Shown one piece after another: positions 1 through 10,063 of a stretch of 64,000 nt of DNA (position 1 is the first letter of the stretch; the number at the start of each line of letters is the position of its first letter). A program made the position numbers and the translations under genes. This DNA comes from Sphaerosporella brunnea (taxonomy: Eukaryota; Ascomycota; Pezizomycetes; Pezizales; Pyronemataceae), in contig VXIS01000008.1 of the NCBI GenBank assembly GCA_008704415.1, forward strand, positions 1-64,000. The letters run 5' to 3'. The notes under the pieces were generated by a model, which searched no databases, was not told the DNA's origin, and saw only the letters and a list, made by a program, of their open reading frames with translations.

Positions 1-337
1 AGAGGGATGATGGCTTGCTGTTTTGTTTGTCCGTGCGGAGGCTAGCGGAGAAGTGAGACTGTCTTGCCTACTCAGCCTGAACCCACGGCCTCCTCTCTTT
101 ACTTCACTTTGCCGTGCTGCACACACATACTATTGATATTCGGTACCACGGTAATGTGGCAAAGTCACTGCACTCTGTGGAGAAGTCACTCAGCCTCAGG
201 GCAAAGTGACTTAGCCACTGTACCATAGTACCGAATCTGTACGGTACGCCATGACTGCAACGTACATATGACTTTCCATTAAGTGGCGCTGTAATAATGA
301 CTACACGCCGTGTGGTCACCAGACGGCTGTTCACTAG
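1..337 (-). repeat. Dispersed repeat R1, copy 1 (runs off left edge)
   Basis: Read on the minus strand from about 337 down to 1, this segment matches 46347 to about 46545 on the plus strand, starting at a shared CTAGTGAACAGC and running through blocks such as GCGCCACTTAATG and AAGTCATATGTACGTTGCAG to GGCAAGACmGTCTC. The main difference is a 117-bp segment (131-247) present here and absent at 46.43 kb, where the flanks meet directly. No known coding domain is visible, and the class of the repeat is unknown. It starts outside the window. Confidence 0.7.
141..233. mobile_element. 93-bp palindromic MITE, copy 1
   Basis: The core starts CGGTAC and ends GTACCG, with inverted ends of about 30 bp and three AAGTGACTT/AAGTCACTT motifs spaced through it, so one strand can fold into a hairpin. 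A second copy of identical length lies at 39749-39841. Comparison with the unoccupied site at about 46.43 kb shows the inserted DNA spans about 131-247 and is bordered by TAC on both sides, consistent with a TA-targeting element of mariner/Stowaway type. The superfamily is an inference, because no transposase is linked to it. Confidence 0.65.
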
Positions 338-345
338 TCGATCAA

Positions 346-833
346 AGTAGTATCTTTGGACCGGCGGCGCATTGTGGGCCGGCCAGTGGTTTCTCATGAG
401 GTGTAGGCCAGGCCTTAGGTGAAATGACTATTAACTCTAGAAGAGAGTATATGGTGAGATGTAATTGGAGATGACTGAGTCATGCATCCATTGCTGAGAG
501 GTGTTTTGCTGACTGTGTTGCCATCGACGCAACTAATCGGACTGAAGGTGGAGTAAAACAACCATTCAGCCCGGCGGACTATTATAAAAGCCAAACAGCC
601 CAAACCTGGCCGCCAAGGTGGTCTATCGGCGTATTGAGTCCAACTGGGATCTGAGGAGAGGCAATCAACGCACCCGGCGTGTTACCATTGACAGGCTTTC
701 CATCCGGTGCCAAATCCTAGCGGGTAATAACGCAGTATACACATCTTCTCGAGGCTTTGGGAATGCCACTTCCCAGACTGACAATGTCAGTGAGTATCTA
801 TTACTGCACACAGCATCGCGACAACCATGCAAG
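346..833. other. No gene recognised
   Basis: Between repeat R1 and the hAT element only short unrelated ORFs occur. No splice-compatible coding run, repeat or RNA gene was recognised. Confidence 0.5.
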
Positions 834-1591
834 TAGTGATGGATACGAGCCGACTCGGGTAGAGCCAAGGGGTACGCTCGCCCAGCCTCTGTTCGAAGAG
901 GGCGGAGGCTCGTCAAACCGAGTCCAGCCCGTAAAGCTCAACCGAAAGCAAGAGTGGCCATACGATTTCCGATGCGCGAGCCGGCAGACAAGGAGGATGT
1001 TAAAAACGGACAGATTCTCGGTGCTTCTATATATTCAATACTGATCTACTAGTACTTTCGCCCGAGTCACTGCGCGCCCGAGCCCTCCGCTTCTCATTCC
1101 AGATCGGCAAATCAGATTCCCAAGCAAAGTCTTCTTCCTGCTGCTCCTCCAATCCCTCACCCAAGGCCTGGCGCGCGCCCTCTGCCGGTCCCAGTGCGTC
1201 TCTGGTGTTCGCGGCAGCATCGTCAGGTTGGTCCTCTAAGCCATAGGGTTCTCAATCGTCAACGGTTTTCTGATTGAGCCAGCTTTTGAACTGTACAACC
1301 GCACTTCTGGATTGCTTGAAGAGACGGTTTCGCTTCTTAGATATCACGTCTATGGAATTCGATAGCATTCTGTTGTTGAACTCGAGCCGCAGTTAGTAGG
1401 TTTGGCTCACTAACCAAATCTAGAGGGTTCCTCAGGCGCCGGGCTCCAGCCCAAAACCTCGAGCTAATAAAACTCGGCTCGTCGGGCAACAGGATAGACC
1501 CTGATCGGCTCCCGACTGGGTACGGTTTTGCTCTGTTCGGCTCGATGCTCGAGCTTTTTACTCGAGCCAACTCGGCTCGTGTCCATCACGA
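834..1591. mobile_element. Non-autonomous hAT element, GAGCC-end family, copy A
   Basis: The left end reads TAGTGATGGATACGAGCC and the right end GGCTCGTGTCCATCACGA, an inverted pair with a few mismatches. The flanks are an 8-bp near-duplication, CATGCAAG (826-833) and CGTGCAAG (1592-1599), with one mismatch; eight base pairs is the hAT target-site length. The ends are rich in GAGCC/GGCTC motifs as in the copies ending at 5513 and 9505. No transposase remnant is visible inside. The mismatched duplications and ends suggest an old insertion. Confidence 0.7.
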
Positions 1592-1940
1592 CGTGCAAGC
1601 AATCGTTAATGGTGTTCCACGCACGGCACCATACAAGAGAATAACCTACCCAATGTGGGTGAGAGATATTCAGCGGCAGTGACTATGAGCAGCCAGCTTT
1701 CGAATAAGATCACCCATCACTACAATTGCATCATCGGCCGACACCGACCCAATTGTTCCTCGCTTGCGTTATTGTTTACCATACTCTTGGTGACATTTTG
1801 GAATGATAGTATTAGTGCCGCTAAATGCTGAGATGGAGGCTGCTGAATACTGACCCAAACCGATGGAAGATGGCCAGCTACATATTGTCCGGGGAGAAAT
1901 CAGATTGAACATAGCCGGTTTAGCATGTTGTACTCGCAGC
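1592..1940. other. No gene recognised
   Basis: Only short ORFs without recognisable domains are present between two hAT-like elements. Confidence 0.45.
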
Positions 1941-2377
1941 CAGGGCTGCCAATAGACCGGCCAGTCCGTCCTTTGGCAAGCTGTGAACCGGTTTGAATTG
2001 AACGGGCTATTCAAATAGAGGCCCGTTTGGACCAGGAATTTTGGACCGAGATCCATGTGCCCACGGGCCCGCCACATGAATACGTCCTCTTCGACCACGG
2101 AAACGGCACGGCACACAAACACCCGTACACGGTGTCCCGGAATACCAAGAACCGACCAGGGATGCCGGCGTTTCGACCACCTAGTACGTTCGGAGGTTGC
2201 CCCGTGATCGGCACGATCGACATACCGGCACAACCGGCACCCAAAGGCGCCTGTCAGGCATCCAGACATTGACAACGTCGCCTTGAGCCTATCCGAGCAG
2301 CGCGACACGCGCCCCAGCCGGACCGACTTTGTGGGCCCCGTTTGCCCCGCGGGCTGGCCCGTCTATTATGTACGGAA
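1941..2377. mobile_element. Degenerate hAT MITE related to the element at 28143
   Basis: The left part, CAGGGCTGCCAATAGACCGG, matches the left end of the complete element at 28143 (CAGGGCTGTCAATAGGGCG). The right part around 2340-2377 (GGGCTGGCCCGTCTATTATG) matches its right end, where GGGCCGGACAGACTATTGAC is seen. The internal ggaccagg/ggaccgag motifs are also shared. No clean target duplication could be identified, so the boundaries are approximate and the copy is probably old. Confidence 0.45.
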
Positions 2378-2561
2378 GCTGAGATGAATTTCCCAGGAAC
2401 TTCAAAAGCTGGAGCCTGGGCCGATCAGGGCATCCTGTCGCTCTCTCTCGACACTTGGTAGTTCAGCATCTTTCAGAGCTTCATGCTTGTGGGAAACAAA
2501 ATCAACTGTATTCTCCCTGTACGTGACCACACTGACCGTCCCCTCACTTCCTTTCACCGCC

Positions 2562-2658
2562 CCCCCCCCCCCCCAATTCCCCAGTCTCACCTCCTGCCCC
2601 CATCCCATCCCTTCCTTTCACCCTCCCCTTCCCCCTCCCCAACGAATCACCAGACAAC
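2562..2658. repeat. Poly-C/pyrimidine-rich tract downstream of the kinesin-like gene
   Basis: A long C run at about 2562-2575 is followed by CCCTTCC/CCCCTCCCC repeats to about 2640, just beyond the stop codon of the minus-strand gene. It is low-complexity DNA; no terminator signal can be assigned. Confidence 0.6.
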
Positions 2659-4691
2659 TCAAGGTGGGCGGACATGGCCCACTTGACCTGCGGTGAACGC
2701 TGCCCCTCGAATCGACCCTGCAAAGGCGCGAGAGCCTTTGAGTTGCCTACATTCGTGTCGCGTAACACCGTCGCGACAAGGACACGAACTCTGGGGATCC
2801 TCGGGGTTTTCAAGAAGAAGTGCACGGCTGGGTTGCCGACTTAAGTGGTCGAGACTTTCCCGGTCTTCTGGAAATGATTAAGTGTAGCCAACACCGACAT
2901 ATCGGTGGTGCTTCCTCGTTTCCTCGGGATGATCTCCGACCTCCTCACTTACCGCCTGGCATGTCGATCAAGCGAAGACTGTCCATGCGATAGACAACCA
3001 CACCGTGTGAGGAACTCGCGTTTGCAGAGGTCTTTGCAGCCCTCGACCAGCGGGCCAAGTAGTCAAGCAGTCGCCTCGTCGATTTCGCCGTGTTGCCGTT
3101 GTTCTTGGCTTTCGGAATGGTACGTCTGGGCGCTGCACCTTCAATCGAAGTGATGGAGATTTGTGCGCCTTCCAGCGGTTCTAGAAGTTTGCGCATGAGC
3201 CACGTCTTCCCAGCGCCGGACTGGCCACGTAGAAACAGCACCAGAGGATGGCTTGAATCCCGGTGGGCGAGCAAGCTCACCATCCTTGCAGCAAATTGTG
3301 AAGCATCACACACAGCGTCAAAGTTGCATAACGCTTTGGCACCGTAGGTGATCTCGGTCGATCCTGGAGTCCAGCCGACGGTCTTATCCCCCTCCACCAT
3401 TCGGATGCATGCAATGCTCGCGACACGGTTTCTCAAGAGCGCCTTGTCAGAGGTCGCAATCTCTCGGACACCTTGGTCAGCGGGCAGTGAACCGTCCTGG
3501 CGATGGAGTTGCCGTTGGCGGTCTTCCTCTCCTCTCTGCTAGCGAACCAGCATGTTGATGTCTTCAGTATCGGCGGGCACAGGCACTGGCACGGGTACGG
3601 GCACGAGCACGGGCACGGCTACGGCCACGGATCCGCGGTTTTCGCTCGTTTGGGTTTGAGGGAGAAGCACGCATCGCTGGGAGCAAGCAATACCCTTTGG
3701 GTCGAAACCTGAACCGCTCTTCAGCTTTCTTGCCCACGAGTTTGTCCTCAGCAGGTAAATCGGCGAAGCCAGTGTCGTGCTCGGCGACCTCAGTGTTCTA
3801 GCCGACGAGTTTGTCCACAGCAGGCAAATCGGCCAAGTCATTGCCGTGCTCGGCGACCTGAACCTCATTGCCGAGCTCGAGTTCGTCCTCAGCAGGCAAA
3901 TCGGTGAAGTCATTGCCGTGCTCGGTGACCACGGCGTCATCGTCCACGAGTTCGTCCTCAGAAGGCAAATGGACGAAATCATTGCCGTGCTCGACTTCGT
4001 CCTCAGCAGACATCTCAGCCTCAGCCTGAGCCGCTTCACCGGGCTGATCCGCATGCTCTCTTTGCCTAGCCAATGACCTCTTGGGTACTGACAGCGTCTT
4101 CCATCAATCGGTGGAGGTGCCAATCCGCAAGCGGTGCTTGCTGCCGCACTTAAGCAAGCTGGTTCTTATTGAGGTACTTGTCTGCCATCACATACTTCTC
4201 GTGCTTGGCAGAATGGTACGTGTGGTGTACCTGTTCGTTTGTCAGCCCTAGGCAGGATTGAGTGATCGCTTTGCGCTGACCTGTCTCATGTGTCTGGCAT
4301 TGTTCGTATGGTTCCCAGGTGGGCACCGACCTCGCCATCTTTCTTGACCACCAGATTCAGACTGGGGACCACAGGATCCAGGACCTGACCGGGACCCACC
4401 AGCTGCACTATCCGAGCCCTGCAAACTCCGTTTTTCAGCTGCGTCGGCATACACATACTTTACCTCCAGCTTCTGCTGCCGCGTCTCAGCGTCGTCGTCC
4501 TCCGGGTACGGCGGGAATCGCCGCATCGGCGGTGCGGGGGAGCTGGGCGGTGGCCGGGGCGGCGATTGGATGATATCCACAGTGCCGTCGGGGAGGACAC
4601 AGCGCATCTCATACTCGTCTTCCTCCGGGTACGGCGGGGACGGCAGGATCCGCGGTGCGGGGCCGCGGGATGCCGGCGGAGACGTGTTCAA
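2659..4691 (-). CDS. Multi-exon gene with miniature kinesin-like motor domain (probably damaged)
   Basis: The product is unknown; the C-terminal third resembles a reduced kinesin motor. A reading frame open from 3538 downwards carries a Walker A GQSGAGKT (3226-3203), a switch I-like NASSSHG (about 3022) and a switch II DMPG (2965-2954). A canonical GTAAGT donor follows at once; removing the 85-bp intron 2868-2952 completes DMPGED, matching the kinesin DLAGSE position. The exon then reads PCRDGVTR, which can be laid on the kinesin YRDSKLTR region, and ends at TGA 2659-2661. Upstream, ATG 4691 opens a proline-rich exon, a short GTATGT...TTTGCAG intron leads to a second exon, then come the shared DW..RL module and an acidic tandem repeat. 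In-frame TGA, TAA and TAG codons and one frame change interrupt the middle. The motor family call rests on four motifs; microtubule binding is not shown. It may be two adjacent genes. Confidence 0.5.
2868..2952 (-). other. Intron in the kinesin-like gene
   Basis: The donor GTAAGTGAGG falls right after the switch II codons and the acceptor is TTTCCAG. Splicing restores the glutamate expected at the end of switch II and keeps the frame open for about 70 further codons. This is the strongest sign that the locus was, or is, a spliced protein-coding gene. Confidence 0.65.
3749..4010 (-). repeat. Acidic coding tandem repeat within the kinesin-like gene
   Basis: Units begin at 3749, 3818, 3890, 3959 and 4004, giving lengths of 69, 72, 69 and 45 bp, all multiples of three. 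On the minus strand each encodes a variant of AEHGNDFTDLPAEDEL. Length differences in whole codons indicate past selection to keep the frame. A TAG interrupts the frame in one unit where neighbours suggest CAG. The unit is strongly acidic and probably disordered. Confidence 0.75.
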
Positions 4692-4839
4692 GGTTTGCTT
4701 GATGTCAGGTTGTAAGAAGTGCAGATGTACGTATGAAACTGCACGCAGCTAACTACACTCATAGCCTGGCCGGCGAGACTGTGCTTCCGCCTGCTGATCC
4801 CAAATGCAGCTCGGCCATGGGCAGCATATAAATTAGAGC

Positions 4840-5513
4840 TAGTGATGGACACAAGCCGAGCCGGGCCGAGCCAAAAGCTCGCGCTTCAAGCCGAGCCGAG
4901 TGCAGCCTGGCCCTGTGGCTAGCCGAGCAAGCTCGAACGGGTTGCCCGCCGAGCCGAGCTTCGTCTCGAGCTAATGGCTCGAGCCCGGTGGTGGGACAAT
5001 ACCCTAGATGGCCATGTGTGGCGGAAACGACAACAAATACTATCGAATTCCGTGATTGCGAAAGCTGAAACACAACGCTGCTCATACGTCCTCTTCAACT
5101 CCCACCGCAACACACTCAGACTGAAAAATCACCATGGCCGGACGGTCCCAGGTCGTTCCCTCTTCAGCGGAAGCCTTGCACAAGAATATGGCAGGTAGTT
5201 GGGGTAATTGCTACTGTTTGTCGGTGTAAACCGATCGGGAGCGGGAGACACGCTCTGCAGAGCTGCCGGGGTGCGATTGTCTCGGTGCACGCGTGGTTAA
5301 ATCTGTACATAGCGAAACAAGAACCAGAATCCGAACCTGGCATGGATCCTCGTATACCCGGGCCGCCTCTCGCATCAAAACTAGTATGGCAGCTGGACAT
5401 TTGGATCGAGCTTTGCAGGCTTGGCTCGGCTCCACGAGCCTGGCACTCAGTCAAACCGGGTCAGATCGAATGCATCCCGTGGCTCAACTCGAGCCGGCTC
5501 GTTTCCATGACTA
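4840..5513. mobile_element. Non-autonomous hAT element, GAGCC-end family, copy B
   Basis: The left end is TAGTGATGGACACAAGCCGA and the right end GCTCGTTTCCATGACTA, the same inverted termini as copy A with private changes. Flanks ATTAGAGC (4832-4839) and AGTAGAGC (5514-5521) form an 8-bp duplication with one mismatch. GAGCCGAGCC runs occur subterminally on the left. The interior has no recognisable transposase. It lies upstream of the start of the kinesin-like gene, about 150 bp from its ATG. Confidence 0.75.
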
Positions 5514-5521
5514 AGTAGAGC

Positions 5522-8190
5522 TATCATCAAACGCCCAAACAAATGCCAAAGTCCACGATCAACCTACCAACCATTCGGGCTTCGTAAAACCCGATATGCG
5601 CTATGTGGCCTTGATCCACGGGAGCGACATAATAACATCGTGCGCAGATCCGCCAAAAGCTCTAGACCCCCCCTGCCCCTTCTCTCTGTGGCCCATGACC
5701 AGCCGTCCTCTTCCCTCCCTCTATTCTACAGTAGCGATATCCCCATGGCGGCCATTCCGGCTTTACCAGGCATGGGTTGATTATCAGCCCGGGTCCTTCA
5801 AGCACTGCCCTGTTGAGGCACAACATACGGTATGTTCCGAGAGCCTGGAGTGTGTCTGATGGAGAGTGTAGTTCCGTGGTTGAGAATGTGTAGGGAAGTT
5901 ACGACCGGAGATGAGACAGTGGCAGCGGCTGACACCACAGCTTGAGTCAATTAATTCTGTGGCCTCTTTACAACGGCTAAACATTACCAATTGCAAGGCA
6001 AATGGGCTACAGCTTATAAGTCAGTTATGATTACCCTTAATAATCCGTGCTCTCTGTTAGTCTCAAACATCATTTTCCAATTCCTTTGAGTATTAAAGAT
6101 TAAAGACTCCAGGAAAAACAAAACATACGAATTTTCACAACGTGCAGACACATGACTACTTTGTCCCTGTTGATGCCGGTAACTAACGCGTTTGGACTCC
6201 TTTGACTGGCAATCTTTTTCCATGCCAGGGTACGGTCATGTTGATTAGGTGTTTGTGTTCTCGATGTAAAAAGCAGGCGGCCTCACTGACCAGCACTTAC
6301 ATTCAAGCAGTACGTACATTCAAAACATTGTACGTTGCCAACTCACACGAAAGACTCCAAGTTCGTTTCGTGGCCGGTCATGATGTAGCCAACTAGCCAA
6401 AGAAGGACCCCCATTGCCAGAAAAGTGATGAAATCAATGCCGGTGTTCGACTCTACTGCTTGCAAGGAATGATCTGACCACAGCAATTCGCAGCCCACCA
6501 TGTCAAGGTGATGACAAGGAGGCGTTTGGAACCACCTGTGGCAAGTGGTCACCCTAAAAAATCGACCAACGGACTGTTTGGCCGCCCGGGCAAAATGGCG
6601 GAGGGGTTTAGCGACATCCATGACCGTTTCAATTCCTCATGCATACATCGAAATCCTCCAGCAGGATATCACACAGGCAGACAAACACACCAGACGTTGA
6701 ATCCGATGACGCTGATGGATGGGAGAGTATATTTAACATATGGTGCCATGGTGAAGTCCTAAGAAGATGGAAGGATGCATCGTGGTTACCTCAAGGTTTC
6801 TTTTGATACTGAACCGCGCGGGGTGCCGTAGTGGGCGCCAGGCAGCATCGTCGCCGCCGCACAGGCAACCTTTGCAGGCACGTCACCCATTGATTTAACA
6901 CAGCATGCCGACATCTGTTGTCAGTGTGGGCAACAAGAATTGTGGTGCCGCAGTGGACATTATTGCAACGTGTATTTTGCTTGCGGTCAGTTATTTCCAG
7001 TGATGTGGGCACGACATTGGGTGCCGTAGGTGTGGGTATGAATTCGTTGCTGGTGCGATGTCTCGCTTTGGCACAGAACTTGATCAATGTAGAGTTTGGC
7101 AATTCTCTGGTAGGGGTGGCGTGTAGTATATTCGGAGCTGCGATGAGGTTGAGTGGCGATAAGGTGGAGCGGCATTGGGGTAGCGTCGTTGTTAGGTCTA
7201 TATGCCAAGCGGTGCCCTCATGCCGAATCGTTCCATCCAGTAGAGTATAAGAAACACGCGATGCTGCCGCCGTGGAAACCTATCGTTCTGGCTATCATGT
7301 CCGGCACCTCGCACGACGGTGCACAGATGCCTAGAGGCAATGCGCGCGATGAGACTGGGCAGCTTGGCGCCGCACGGACTACGAGAGAGGGCGGCTGGGC
7401 ACCAAGGGTACAAGGGAAACGGTTGCCTGGACGGCAGGGTGCCACAGGCACCATGGGACACGATGCCAGTGCGGCAAGATACTGATGGGGGTGGGGAGCC
7501 TGTAGACGCTGGTTAGATGCGCCATAAACGCTACAGACTCCTATGCTGATGGCTACACACCAACGTCAGCGCATCACTAACCCGATCCGGGGTCTCTCCA
7601 GCGAAGGCTTGGAGGTGGTCCCGGTGGGTGGGTCCGTGAGTGGTGGTGAGATGCCAGCTAAACGTAGGTGGGTCGCGGACAGTCATCTATCGTCGTCTTC
7701 TCTAACTCTCTCGATGGGCATGATTAGGCCGAGCGGTGCGCATACGTGCGCATATGCGCGGACACAGGAATCCTGGAGCTTCGGTTCTCTGACCGCATTT
7801 GACTGCCAACTCTGGCGTCCCGATGTCGTCAACTTCCACTACTGCTGCGCCAGCATACCTCACCTTCTTGGCGTCGGTATTTGCACTGATATCGCCAGAT
7901 GGCAGGCATGGTGGAGTGAAACATCGCCACCGGCATACCGATTTTTGGATTCTACGTGCGTCCGCCTTCGTTTCGGCTCCCGTCGGCGTCAGGGCCCAGC
8001 AGAAGCCGGCCGCAGCTGTGGGGTTTGCTCAGCGTCCACCCCACACAGTCTCACTCTACCAAAGCCTATACACTGCAGATCCGGATTGAGGGTGGTCTGT
8101 ATCGTATCACACGGACTCCGTGTTTCCTGTTGCTTTGGTTCGCCGTACGCAGCTTCTGTGTGTGCACTCAGTTGATTATTGTGATGCTTG
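5522..8190. other. Long stretch without recognised genes
   Basis: Many short overlapping ORFs occur on both strands, none with a domain I recognise or with a convincing chain of splice sites. No tandem repeat, tRNA or terminal inverted repeat was seen. It may hold decayed transposon sequence. Confidence 0.4.
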
Positions 8191-8198
8191 GTTTCGCA

Positions 8199-8653
8199 CA
8201 GTGTTCTCAGTAGCCAGCCCAAACAGCCGGGCGGGCTGGGCCGGCTTCTTTAAGCAGCCAGCCCGGCGGGCTTGTTGCATCAGCCCAAACGGCCCAGCCT
8301 GCTTTCGGGCCAGCCCGGCTGCCAGAGCTCTGAGTGATCTCCGGTGAAGACCGGCCACTGCAAGTGGCGGGGTTCAATCGGCGTCAATAAACTTTTCAGG
8401 ATCTGTGATGTTATACTAAACTTCTATCTAGTGATCTCCTCCTAGTCATCGTTTTATACGGCGAACATGTTTATGTACTTTTCATTTCATAGCAGTAGTT
8501 TACATCACGGTGGTCGTATTTGTTGTCATTGTGGGCTGCCGCCCAAACAGCCGGGCGGGCTTTTTGATCAGCCGAAACAGCCAGCCGGGCTTTTTGATCA
8601 GCCCACATCCGCCCAACGCAGCCGGCCGGGCTGGCTGGCTGTTGAGAACACTG
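8199..8653. mobile_element. hAT MITE, CAGTGTTCTCA family, copy 1
   Basis: The 455-bp element starts CAGTGTTCTCAGTAGCCAGC and ends GGCTGTTGAGAACACTG, a clear inverted pair. Perfect 8-bp target duplications GTTTCGCA flank it (8191-8198 and 8654-8661). Subterminal sequence is packed with CAGCC/GGCTG and CCGGGCGGGCT motifs; near the right end AGCCGGGCTTTTTGATCAGC is repeated in tandem. There is no transposase, so it must be mobilised in trans. CAG...CTG ends and 8-bp duplications are hAT hallmarks. The perfect duplications imply a fairly recent insertion. Confidence 0.88.
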
Positions 8654-8941
8654 GTTTCGCATGTGGTCAGAACCGGTGATCACACACACACAAATCCAGT
8701 GATCATGCATGACCTTCGTTGTAGGATCGCGATGATATTGCGTTGATGACAATATACCTCTGCCGGGGTTTACAAACGTGGCGATTTCTCGTCCCTGCCA
8801 CGGTGTTTAAACAGACGATCAAATGAATCATATAGAAACATCGAGTAACTTGTTCCTGTCACGCAACCCAATACTACCTACCTACCCTTCAGCGGACCAT
8901 AACTATCAACTTCCAGCGGGTGCACCACCACAAGCAGAGCT

Positions 8942-9505
8942 ATGGCAGACAAATCGACGGATGCACTGCCCGCGGATGAGCGTGCTGCTTATTTTCAAAA
9001 GCTATCAGGGAACTGGGGTATACTGACTGAATGCTCGCTAATATCCCTCTATACCACAAGTGTCCTGGCTGAGAGTCTTTTCTCCCAACCTGGAGACCTT
9101 TTGACCACAAAGCGAAACAGGCTCTTGGAAACCTCAAGTAACGCTTGCTTGTTGCTTAAAAGCTGGTTGGGGAAGGATGATGTGGAGCAGTAGGAACGTG
9201 AAAGGTTAAGCAAGGAGGATGCAGGAGACATCGACAGTGGCAATGAGGTTCCGATCCCCTATACCCATCAGGAATCACTGCTAAATACTGAGAATGATGC
9301 GGATGCGGAGGAATTGTAGCCAGTTCATTTTTTTCAGATATGTTGAATAATATTACCTAGAATTATGTGACCAAGCGCAACAGCTCGAGGTGCAGCTCGA
9401 GCTCACCCAAAGGTCGGACGCGAGCCCGAGCCTCCACCTCAACGAGCCGAGCCAGCTCGAGCTGATCTTGGAGGATTGATTCGAGCCGGCTCGTGTCCAT
9501 CACTA
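8942..9505 (+). pseudogene. hAT transposase 3' end plus right terminus of a GAGCC-end hAT element
   Basis: The frame 8942-9193 carries a degraded hAT C-terminal dimerisation region: a LAESLFSQPGDLLTTKRNRL stretch and a following LLLKSWLG, which fit the SERvFS...K.RnRL...ALLLLKSWL consensus of the family. A short acidic tail continues in the same frame after a stop codon at 9191. About 190 bp further on the element ends CGAGCCGGCTCGTGTCCATCACTA at 9505, the same terminus as copies A and B. This identifies the transposase lineage probably behind that MITE family. The left end and the catalytic part of the transposase were not found. Confidence 0.65.
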
Positions 9506-10063
9506 AGCTAAAGTCATTGAACGCTGACCCGGGCTGACGACTTCATGACTGCGCGCTGAACACTGCTGGCACCGCCACATACTAACTACCTACACGGCTT
9601 CACACCTGTCCCACTTTGTGGAGTGCGTTTAGAATTTTCACAACGGCCTACATCTCTTCAGTAACGGAAAACAGTCAATCACAATGTTGTGGTTGATTCA
9701 CGGAAGTTGTCACGAGGGTTTATGGTTTGTTCGTAATCAGGTTTGTCGTTCGTATACAACCGCGAATGATGATTACAGACCGCCTACTCGTCACCAACCT
9801 CACCCTGTCCGTTCATTATCTCATGGGTCCACTGCGGCCAGCCAAATAGAGAAAGGAAACTCCTTCCCCCTCCACACGATGACGAATCACCTTCATCCGC
9901 CACGGATTGCGCGATGTTTGTATGCCGTCGAAACTGCACGATATGTGGAATGGCCTTCTCATCCCGGCGCTATTGACCGCCATCCCCAGCCCCCGTGCTT
10001 CTCTCCAAGCTCTTTCTTTACGGAGTGCGAAAGCAGGTGAACCTTTGGAAGCCCCCGGTGTTA

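Noticed and set aside
2945..3436. Myosin rather than kinesin
   Set aside because: The Walker A resembles GESGAGKT of myosins, but the NASSSHG and DMPGED signatures and the PCRDGVTR segment fit kinesins better.
8341..8395. tRNA-like GGTTCAATCGG segment
   Set aside because: It lies inside the hAT MITE, has no matching A box, and no acceptor stem or cloverleaf could be formed.
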